Assembly (NCBI GenBank): GCA_949825045.1
Contig: OX463815.1
Location: forward strand, 31,673,356 to 31,737,355
Direction: 5' to 3'
Origin: Argyresthia goedartella
Taxonomy: Eukaryota > Arthropoda > Insecta > Lepidoptera > Argyresthiidae
Length of the DNA: 64,000 nucleotides
Shown here: piece by piece, positions 21,433 through 33,400 of the stretch
Position numbering within the stretch: position 1 is the stretch's first letter
Layout of the letters: every line of letters starts with the position of its first letter
Position numbers and translations under genes: made by a program
Notes under the pieces: model-generated
The model's input: only the letters and a program-made list of their open reading frames with translations
The model's database searches: none
What the model was told of the DNA's origin: nothing

Positions 21433-24400
21433 CTAGGGAAATCATCAGATTATAATATGGCAACAAATATAATGATCACCAAAATATTTTTTTCCTACCC
21501 AAAATGGATAACTGAACGCCAAAAGTTGCATAAAATATCAGGGCAAAATACTGCGGTAGCTTAGGTGAAGGGTAAAGGGGGTGAGCGAAGCGAAGCCCCC
21601 TTTATCCTTCGTGTTAGGTTGAACATGTAAGAACAACAAAAAATACTTAAAACATAAACTTTAAGCACACAAAACATAAAAATAAGTTTGGTGATCATTT
21701 ATCCAAACACAATTTGGTGGACATTTATCCATTCTGGCAGTCATTTCGAATTTATTGGTAGTAAAATAGGTGCGTTTTTGGTAATCGTTTAAACATAAGC
21801 CTTATAATATATAGTATGAAAAGGGTTATTCAGTGGGTGACTGTGGGCTGAATGATGACTGTCAAAGACGCCCAATGTTTCAAAACTAATTGGACATCGA
21901 TGCTGAAGTGATGAGAGAGATGATGGGCTGAACATCTGCGTCCCGACCACGAACAACATCGCATCGTGTAAGTACGCGAATCTAGTTCGAATGCCAGTTT
22001 GTAGTGATTTTTTTAATAGAATGACATACAGATCATCTGGATGCTCTGGTTGGACTCGCTTGCTTTTGCGATCTATTAATATTTGTGATGGACACTCAGA
22101 TCCGAAGAGATCACTAAATGTAGGCTAAGGAATCAACGGAATAGTTGTGTTAAGCATGGAGTGGGCTAAGACCAAATACAAGTAGAGACCTTTAGATATC
22201 ATCATAATTATTTTCGTATTCATATTCATATTCATGTAATCTCGTAATAGTCTCGGTTCTCGCCTTGTTACCCCTCAGCAGGGGTAAATGGTTCTCAGTA
22301 CAGATTTCCGTTTGTTCCAATCTTGGGCCGTCTGCTCTAGCTCGGCCTACTCTGAGCTCACAATGGTGGCGTCGTCCTCTGTTGAACGTCGTCACGATGT
22401 TTTGGGGTGACTACTGGGGGTGGGGGAGGATACTATAAACTCACATATCATCTAAGGCTTTCTTAAACGCAGTCCAAAAAAGGTTGGTGCTGTCTATAAC
22501 CGTGTTCTTGGCTGATGATGCGTTTTTGTGGATGGCATTGCAAATGACATCGTCTCCCGCTTCCTTGCACCAAGCGAGTACCTGGGATGGTGTATGTGTA
22601 TGTTTAGGAGTTATATCAGCCACATTAATATTTAAGGTTATTGTATGCTAACGGAGTAAATTCCTTCGGTAATGGAGCGGTTTTTATCGTGATGATGGCG
22701 AGAGACTTCACTGCGGGAGTTGGCATAGAGAGGGTATCATTTCTGATGTGTGTGTACCCCTCTAGCTATATCTACCCAGGAATACACTTAACGAATATAG
22801 TTGTAGTAACTCACGATTTCTCAATTAAGCTCGCATTTTTGTATTAAAATAAAATAAAAACATATTATTTTGAAGGACGATAAATTAATGCCAATGTAAA
22901 TCTAATAAGCAAGGTGTTATGTCCCAAGTTCCAGTTTATAAACAAGTGCTGTATACTCCGTCTTAATAGCCTTAAAACAATCAATATTGCATACGTACAT
23001 AATGTAGTTTAGTGCTGTTGCCATTTTAATATGAGCTGGAGTACATATTTCTTATTTGTCTCGGTAAATTCCTACCTCTGTAATATTTAAATCTAGTATA
23101 CGCAAGTTTGCCTGCAATGTGTAATTTTTATAGGCAGTTAAAAAGACAAAACTTTGATAGCAATGATTCTTAGCTCTTTCCAAATCCTGCGAATAGTTTA
23201 TTTGAAAGTGATTATTAATGAATCAAGGTTACAAGACTTACAGTTCTGTTAGTACTTTGCTGTTGCTAGTTGCAAGTTCCTGTGGGCAGAGCCTCGCTCA
23301 ATTTCGCGAGATTACGAAATTCCCTTTTCCTTCGCGTTGATTATGTAAGTCGAGGAAGTAGTTTAATTTAACAGCTGGCTATGTTAAGGGTTAGTTATAG
23401 TTAGTAATATTTTAGAAGTAAGTAGTTATTTGGGTTTTACATAGTTACAATTGAGATCCCTGGTCAAGTCCCGCATAAAAAATTACAACATGACAAGTCA
23501 CGATCCTCAGACATGAAGAAACGACTAGAAATAAGATCATTGATGAAGATGTTTTAGCCATTGAACCATATTTCAGTTACACAAGGTCTACGCCGAGCAT
23601 CACTTTGCAGTAGAACGCCACAGCTGGCTATGTCAAGGGCTAGCTTTATTTAGTAATATGTTAGAAGTAAGTACTTATTTGAGCTCTCCATAGTTACAGT
23701 GGAGATCCCTGGTCAAGTCCGGTACCAAAAAGATGTTGATAATCATGATGATGCTTTCGTTATGGAAGTTATAGATAATTACCATGTTCTCAAACTGCAC
23801 AAGGTCTACGTCGGTTGCCACTCTGCAGTCGAACGCAGCAGCTAGCTTCTCCGGCAGAACGTTGATTTGTAGTCCGCCCTAATGAGATACATACATTTAA
23901 CAAAGACTATTCGATACGGTACTAAATACTTACCCCAAGACATTATTAGGATATATCAGTTTCATCCCAGAAATGGGTCAGACTTGATAGCCTACTGATG
24001 GACTGACGTAGGCGCAGGCCGAGACGTCGATACCGGGCGGGACAGAATTCTGCCGGACAGGACGGGAGCGGCACAGGACAGGAAAAAGTGGACTGAGAGG
24101 GGTGGCCCTTACCCAGCAGTGGAAAATGACGATATAAACCAAGCTACATAAAAAATTGCTGCATTTAATGCGTTTACTTTGGCGACTCGTTTATTGTCAC
24201 TTAGGTTCACATGTTTCGCTGAACACTGTGTTCTATTTTACGATCGTATAGATTTAGCGATTTGACTCCGCGATGCCTAAATGTTTGTATTTTCTGTGTT
24301 ATTTTTTGTGACACACATATCTCCTTCCTATGGCGATGCGCTAGCCCCCTGTCACGCAAAAAGGAGTAGTGAAAACTGACTAAACGGGGGCGCATATGTG

Positions 24401-27400
24401 CCTCTGCCACAAAGTATGGGAAAAGGTATAGATGTAAGTATAAATTGGATATATAAATCAAGCATAAAGTGTATGAGGAAATAAAAACCTGGTCAATTAT
24501 TATATCGGTAAAACAAATGTGTATGAAAAATACGGATTGGGAAAATAAATGCATAGAACAATATTTGTCTGGCAAAAAGAAAAAGAAGAAATTAAAGCGT
24601 GTAGAAAAATATACAACTAGTAATAAAATCGTATGGAAAAATATATCGTGTGAAAAAACGCGAATGGGAAAAGAAATACAAGGAAACTATTATTTCGGAA
24701 AAAATATCTATACATATATGGGGAATAATACCAACAACCGTCGGCATAATTAGAATATAACCGATGATTACATAACCCTGTGAGTTACCTCGACTAGAGT
24801 AAGATTAACAGTCGTGACTTCACTCAGCTCTGCTCCAGCGTTCAGTTTCTTCATCTCTGCTGCTCTAAACTGCATGAATTTGTCTATAACGTGATGTAGC
24901 TATGGAGCAGAAATTAAAAAATGAATAAAAACTTATTATTATAATCGATACCTAATTCATTATCATCATCTTATGATGATGATAATGAATAAGGTGGTGG
25001 TGGTGACGGTGGTTTCCTTGACAGGCATTATTGCCTGTCAAGGAAACCACCGTCAATCAATCAAATGTTTATTGACATATAATTAGCAATCATCATTTTT
25101 TGCCACTTCTATACATTGGACTACGTATAAACTCACACAGATCCATTTTTAGATCTCTTTTAAAAATTGCGTGTGCTTAACTAATTCAAATATAACAAAA
25201 TTAATTATTATAATTATTAAGCAGAAATAAATAAATACAAAATTATTAACAGCAAGGTCTGTGTTGAGCCAGACTAACCCCATACAGTCCCGTCATTTAA
25301 GTAATCTTGAAAATTGTAATATCCCTTTTTCGACAAAGTCGCTTTAAGATTTTAAATTGCTCAAAAGGCAATTTCAAGATCTCCAGAGGTATTTTGCCGT
25401 AGTAGAGAATGCACACCCTTGAAAGAATTGCTTACCTTCGCGAGTCTAAACCGGGTTCTGTGATTATTTCTTAGGTTAACATTACAGCTATCGCTAAGTT
25501 TGGATAATGTTGTAAGGTTCTTGCGTACATACATTATATTTTCGAAAATAATTGTAGCTACAGTAAGTATGTCAATTTCTTTAAAAAGCTCTCTTAAGGA
25601 GTCTGTAAGTTTTAAATTATAAATGGCTCGAATAGCTCTTTTCTGTAAAATAACAAGATACCATAGGACATGACACTATGAAAGTAACTAAAATATACTA
25701 GCCTAGATGTAGCCACATCCGTGTTTTGTTTAATATTCCTAACGGCGTAAGCCACAGAACTTAATTTACCAGCTAATTTATCTATGTGGGGTCCCCACTG
25801 CAATTTGCTATCAATGGTTACTCCAAGTTATTCCAAGAAACTTTGCATCATTTACTAATTCTAACGAGTTGCTGTCTAACACTAAACTGGTCTCAACTTG
25901 CCTGACATTTGGAAGTGAGAATTTGATGCGCTTGGTTTTACGAGCGTTTAACAATAAATTATTGACTGTGAACCAATTCAAGTTTAAAGGCAATACTCCA
26001 TTAACATCATCAAACATCTCCTTTTTGTCTTTCAGTTTTGAAGACCAGTGAAGTATTATCAGCAAACAACACTATGTCAGTCAATTTCTCGGTTTATGAT
26101 TTGCCAAACCGTTTTCATTCTATTATTTGAATTTTGATTTTTTTTCTATTAATGTGTAAAGTTTTATTATGGCATTTAACACGGTCCTGTGCAACCCTAT
26201 GGAAGTGGGCAGGTTACTTGGCAAGATGACGGCATATGGAGGGATAACGGCAATAACCGAGTGGAGGCCCAAGATTAGTCGGCAGACCACCGGCCAGATG
26301 GTCCGACGACATAGCGTGGATAACAGGAAGAAAACAATCCCCACCTGAACATCCCCACCTCTATTCCAGAAACACCACTTTCGTGTGGGGATTTTTGGAA
26401 TAATACATATAAACTCAAAACTCAAACTCAAACTCAAAAGTACTTTATTACTGTAGATATTTACATATGCTTAGCAAACGTCATTTTTTGCCTCTTCTCT
26501 ACATTGGACCACTGTGGGAGAAGAAGAGCGTAGAAACTCCCACAGATTTATTTTTAGATCTCTTTTAAAAATAGGTTGTGCTTAACTAATACAATTATGA
26601 TTTATTTTTATTTAATAAGCTGGAATAAATAATTACAAAATTATTAACAGCAAGGTCTGTGTTGAGCCAAATTAACCCCATACAGTCCTGTCATTTAAGT
26701 AATCTTGAACATTGTAATATCCCTTTTTCGACAAAGTCGCTTTAACATGCTTTTTAAATTGCTCAAATGGCAATTTCAAAATCTCCAGAGGTATCTTATT
26801 GTAGTAGAGAATGCACTGACCCTTGAAAGAATTGCTAACCTTCGCGAGTCTAAAACGGGGCGCACATAGTCTGTGATTATTTCTTAGGTAAACATTACAG
26901 CTATCGCTAAGTTTGGAAAATGTTGTAAGGTTCTTGCGTACATACATTATATTTTCGAAAATAAATTGACTAGCTACTGTTAGTATGTCAATTTCTTTAA
27001 AAAGCTCTCTTAGGGAGTCTGTTCATTTTAAATTATAAATTGCTCGAATAGCTCGTTTCTGTAAAATAAAAATAGTTTGAATATCCGCTGCTTTCCCCCA
27101 CAACAAGATACCATAGGACATCACACTATGAAAGTAACTAAAATATACTAGCCTAGATGTAGCCACATCCGTGCTTTGTCTGATGTTCCTAACAGCGTAA
27201 GCCGCAGAACTTAATTTACCAGCCAATTTATCTATGTGGGGTCCCCACTGCAATTTGCTATCAATGGTTATTCCAAGAAACTTCGTATCATTTACTAATT
27301 CTAACGTGCTGTTGTCTAACACTAAACTGGTCTCAACTTGCCTGACATTTGGAAGTGAGAATTTGATACACTTGGTTTTACCAGCGTTTAACAATAAATT

Positions 27401-30400
27401 ATTAACTGTGAACCAATTCAAGGTTAAAGACAATACACCATTAACATCGTCAAATTCTCCTTTTTGTCTTTCAACTTTGAAGACCAGTGAAGTATCATCA
27501 GCAAACAACACTATGTCAGTTAATTTCTCCACCATGAAAGGCAGTTCATTAATATATACCAGGAATAAGAAAGGGCCTAATATAGAACCTTGTGGAACGC
27601 CCATTTTAACACCCGATCCATCAGATTTTACGCCGTTAACTTCTATAAATAGGTTTTCCGGGAGGCTTATCCAACGGACTAATTGGCCAAGTTTTATAAA
27701 ATACATACCTTTTCTCCAGCTGTTCCGGGACATAGTTGGGATCCATGCATTGGCTGGCCGGGGCAGATTACTTTGTATTCTGCAAGAAGACAATAGAGTG
27801 CTGGGTATATCAGAAAAAATATAAAAACACAACAGACACAACATCATGCCGTTTATAAGTCATACTGAACAATTGTCCACCACACTGTAAAATACACCTA
27901 TCTTACCTAAGTTAGGTTAACATTATTAGTTATTAATTACAACCGTCTTTATTTTGTGCTAGTAATGTATATTATTTATGGTTAAGCTGAGTACCCACGA
28001 CACAGGGAGACCGAGTGTGGGACTTGTGGAACTTATGTCTTGTAAAATAGTTGTGTGAAATAAAGATTTTCATTTTCATTTTAATTTTTCCGCACCCCAT
28101 CCGGAAGGGGGCAAGGCTCAGTTTAGGTAATAGTTCAATAGTCCATTTAACGTGACACAGGGATAGCCTGTGGTCCGCGGTGATATGAAGATTTCCTAGC
28201 CTAGTCCCATCACCTTGGGAACCGTTGGAGAAATAATTATATTTAAAATATGAAACCACAAATGGACCAACGTTATAGGGTAGCTGTATAAGATATTTAT
28301 ATACCTAAGCTCGTTCCGTGAAAACTACTACACCTTAACCTCTTTTATACCTTGTATAAGTGTATGAACCGCAACTATCTAATCTTTGATCAAAGAGCAA
28401 ACTGGGTGTACTAAATGAAATCCTACATAAAGTTAAGACCCTAAATTATCCAATTATTACATACTTTTCACGGAAATTCTGCCCTCGATCATACAAATTA
28501 TCGCTTGAAATTGCAACAAATGCTTACTTTTTAACTACATTGAGCAACTAGATAGATATCTACCATTGTTAGTTTAAATTCTACGCTATGTAGGTACATA
28601 TCTAGATAGTTCATTTTCAGTTTTCCATTTTTTGAATCCATGGTTTCCTAGTGTAAGGCCTTTTGAAAACAGCCGGCCTGTGTGTGACTATGATATCACA
28701 CAGACACATAAAAATGATATGATGAATACAGGAGATGGTGATGAAGCTGATAATGTATACGCACGCATAGCGACCCTTTCTCCATAAAAAGCGATGTATT
28801 CATCGGTGGGGCTGGCACACGACTCGTCCAGAGCAAACCCGACGTTCATGTGATTGAACTGCTGGGATTCCACAAATAACCGCATGCCGTCATATCCGCC
28901 GGTCTCCTCGTCTGTGGACAATTGAATTTGAATTGTGTTTAACTTTGATCAAAACTTCTACTCAATCCTTAACTGCGATTTTTACTAATTCTTTGTTATC
29001 TCTTAGGCCTTAACTTTGACGTTGACCTTATTATTGACTTTGACCTAACTTTGAGTTTGAGGTTAACTTTCAATTTAACTTTCTTTACTTAATTCGATTT
29101 TGATTTTGATTCTACTTCGAATTTTACACACCAGGTACAAAAGTAATATGCACAGTCCTCTGCAGCCTCTGAGCAGATTCCTTGAGCCTCCTAACTGCCT
29201 CCAGGTACTGAATGCCGACGTTTTTCATATCCTGAGATCCTCGTGCGTAGATCCAACCATCTGGTGTGATGTGCGAACCAAATGGTGGATAGCTCCAAAG
29301 ATCCTGTAATAAATTTGGCAAAATTATCTCTTTGTATTTAAATCGAGCAAATCAGTGTAAAAAACCGTTAGCAGCTGAATAGGACACCACGTTTTCTGAT
29401 AATTGGCCATGTAAGTAAATTTCAAGGCCACTTAAATGTGAAAACCATTTTGAGATAATTGTGTTCTTAACTTCCATATGTTTTCCAGGATCGTTGCAAG
29501 TGGAGGTCTTTAGTCTCTGCCTACCTCTCTACCGGGAACAAGGCGTGAGCATATATATGTATGTTCGAGCCAGTTGCTCAGCGGTAAGCGCTTAAAAAGT
29601 ATATATGCTTCCCAGTGCCCATAAGGGTGACTGTATCACAGAGTACTTGTCAAGCCGAATCGAATGAGTCCAAGATCGATAGGGTTATTTTTCGTTTATT
29701 TTTTTAATTTATTAACTCTGCTGTCACATGCTTGTGACATCACAGTAAAACCAAATCGATACAAACAGACAATAAATATAAGGACAAAGAATCAACAGCT
29801 TACATGATCTAACATAAATATTATATATCTATAACACCGACAATAAGTGGCGACCCTTGCGAATCCCGTCAGGAACATGTCTTTGGTCTGAGGTTCTTTA
29901 ACAGAAGAGTTTCACGCTTGCTTCTCACACAGGAGATTCAGGTTTGATTCCTGACCGTGTACCAATGAGATAATTAATTTATATTAAATACATTGTACGG
30001 ACGTTCTAACGGTGATGGAAAATCCCAGAACAAGCAGGTTTCCGCCCCGCCAATTTTGCACGTCTCAAATTCTCAACACATTAAAAGCAGCTATGAGAGG
30101 GGGAAAATCACGGGTATCGCTTTCGACGATCCATCGGCAGCCTGCTGTAAACACCAGCACGATGATGAAAAGGCTGTATGAGATTATGGCTTTTGCCAGA
30201 TCGTGGGGCAACTGCTGAGTAATCGACGATTCCAGGTCGGCCTACAAGAGCTGTAGGAGGAATCAGCGTAACGGACTGCCTCAAGGCTAAATCCTGCGCC
30301 CTGGCGCTAAATATGTTCAACATCTACACAAACGACCAGCCCAGGACACAAAATACTAGATGTTTCCGATACACACCTTCAGGAGTGTAGAGGAATATAT

Positions 30401-33400
30401 ATCGTATACGATATATATTCCTCTAATACTTGAACTAACACTAAACACAAGCAATACAGAAGTTTGCGCCTCCGTAATAAAAACGCCAAAAAGGAACTGA
30501 ACATCTACATCTACATGGCGAAACATAAAACTGTCCCTAAACAGATTTCCCAAATACCTGGGCGTTAATTTTGATCGGAGCCTGTCAATGAAGCAGCACG
30601 GTTCGAACACCCAGTAAAAGGTCGCATCAACCTGTTAAAGAAGCTGACCGGCAATTCCTGGGGAGCCAAACCAACTGCCCTGCGCACCACGGCCCTAGCA
30701 CTGTGCTACTCTGCGGCCAAATACGCCTCTCACCAAAGCGAGCTATCGCAGTTGCGGCTTTTTCAGCTATCTGTCTAAGATAACCATCGACTCGAGAAGA
30801 AGAAGAATGGCCCATCCGGCCCATCAGACACTTGATATTACCTCGGACCAAAGAACTTGTCAAGACGAATGAAATGACTCCAAACCTTACAGCGTTGCGT
30901 CGTTTTGGCTCCATAATAGATCAGCTCCATGTCATAAAAATATTGTTTTGTCATCCGATTTACTGCATGCAAGAACTCAACTCGACCGGAAATGGGGAAG
31001 AGGTTCAAATTTAACTTGCAAGATTTGAATCGAACATATAAATATAAATTGCAAGTTAAATAAAAGATTGCAATACCAATGTCCAGTTGCCAGATTCACA
31101 TTACACTTCCCCGCATTACAACGTTTAGGTACATATTTTAACACACGTTGTAAATTATGACCTATTTATGATATGAATGAAGTTATTTATGATACCTTCT
31201 TTATCTGACTTGGTTCCTCGACCTACCTCAACAGCGACCACGACGTCCATATGTGAGTTGAGCATAACAGAAGGCAGCTCAGGCTTCGTCCCCTCCCAGG
31301 ATATTATCACGACCGGCTTTTTAGGAGCAAGCTCTATGACCGTGATCGGCAAATCCAGGCTCTCGGCTTGCTTTCTCAAAAACTCTATGCATTGAGCTGG
31401 AAATAGAATTAAAATTAAATTTTCCCTATGAATTCACTAGTTTGAGGCTTAGGATTAGATCATTGCTAGTGGCGCATGGTGGTTTGCCTCGTATTACTAA
31501 TTTGTGCTCCGACAAACGTAACTTTTTACTTGTCTATAACGCATTTTGAAATTAGATTTTTGTTTAGGGTATTTATTTGATCATAATTATTTTGATATTT
31601 ACTTAGATATGTGTGATTTCATTTCTACTTATTTAGAAAATGATCAATTTGTGTTGCAAGCCACGTCGTTTCGTAAGGCCCAAACAAGTTGTTCCCTGGG
31701 CTTCACAAGACTCGACTGGGCCTTTTAGCTCAAACGCAGTCCAATAAGGCCTTTTAGTGTTTGATAATATACGTTCTCAATATAAGAATAATCCATTTTT
31801 ATCATGAATACTGTCTTAATGATTTTTTTACCTCATGCATACATTAATTCATATTTATGAATAAACGAATACTAATACTAAACTGCATTTCAGTACGGAA
31901 TTTTTCAGGACCTTGTAACCCACAATATAAGCCTTCTAAAGAAAATATGTGTAATAAGGCTAATGTAGGAAAAATATAAATAAAATCTTGACAATAATTT
32001 CTCAATTCTAGCATGAATAAGAATATTTTAAAGTAAAATACTAACATTTATACACGAAACACCTAAAGATTCAAAAGCTGGGCTGTTTTCTCCCACAGTG
32101 GAAAAGTGTATTTTTCTAACAACATATTGATAATTTAAGATTCTGCTTGCTCTTTTAAAGTTCATGAATATGACCTTGTTAATTTTTAATGAGGTTTTTA
32201 AAATGATAAAAAAAATCGTTTCATCATTATAGCTCTAAAAGCTACATTTATGCGGGTTTTGAAATAATCATAGCTATCGTTGTGAAGCTTTATTTTCCTT
32301 TGGGGTGGTAAAATAAAGGTTTTATTTCAATTTGTAAAAGTGGGCCTTCAATCCGGCTGTACCTGATATTATTGATTGGCACATTTAATGTTAAGTTGTA
32401 CTTAACTTTTAGTCATATTTCCTTCTAGGAGGATGTACCTAATCCGTAGAGAGACTAAAGCATAACCTTATGCTTAAATGTCATACTAAACTAGCTTTAT
32501 GTCAATGATCGTATCATTGAGCTACCATTACTATTTAGTAGTATATAGTATTTCAATGGATCGTATACACAGGCCCTTGACGCTAAGCTTGTATCGGAAC
32601 CAGTGTCGCCGAAAACTAAGAACACGCATACATTTACACCACTCGTACATCAATCCCTCCGCTTTTATTGGTCGGTGCAATGTCATGCACCTATCGTCCG
32701 AACACACCCACACTACCGCAGGTATACTAGCTAGTCGAGCTAGTGTTGGGACAATGCAAGGAAAGCGTGTATCATCGATCGATTATAATTTATAGACACT
32801 GGTATAGACAGTCGTATACAATGCCGGGTTCTATAAATGAAATAGTAAATTGTTTGTAAATACGACATATTTATACGACATACGACATACGAGACCCCTT
32901 TGCCTCTCTTCTTTTTTTTCAACAGAATCCTTACAGCTAGAAAGAGAGGCAAAGAGGTTTCTGAAGGTAGAATAACTGTGAACTCTTCGGACCTGACTGA
33001 AAGCATCGGAATTTCCGATAAATACTTATAACACCCTAGTTAATGTAATAATATAGTAATGTTATTGCTCATAATACGTAAGTTTATTGTTAGTTATTCC
33101 AATGATTGGCAAACAGGCAGTTTAGATTTTAAGTTTGTTTAAAACCTCGCCCGACGAAGGACAATGTTATACTGCGGTCGCCCGGTGACTACCGAGAATT
33201 TTTAATATCTAACCTGTCGGAGCTACATTTTTTCGCACGTGCCACGCCCCTCAACCTATCTCTATTGTATAGGCCTATTCCGCAGTATGATCTCTTCGTA
33301 TTAAAGCAAAATTTTAATCTGCTTAAAGTTCCATCAGCCTAAATCGCGTTTTGCCTAAACCTACAATGCAAACTTATTTGTCATTATTTATTGACATTTT

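Noticed and set aside
24207..24753. Overlapping 122- and 94-codon frames in Acy1 intron 6
   Set aside because: Lys/Tyr/Ile-rich products of AT-rich DNA without motif or codon bias.
27023..27847. 274-codon LINE frame including its first 45 codons
   Set aside because: The part above 27705 (SNLPRPANAWIPT) is Acy1 exon 5 and intron read in another frame; LINE homology starts only at KLGQLVRW.
28774..28779. GTCGCT as Acy1 exon 4 donor
   Set aside because: It leaves phase 0, whereas exon 5 begins with two bases of a split codon; the GTGCGT 10 bp further on fits.
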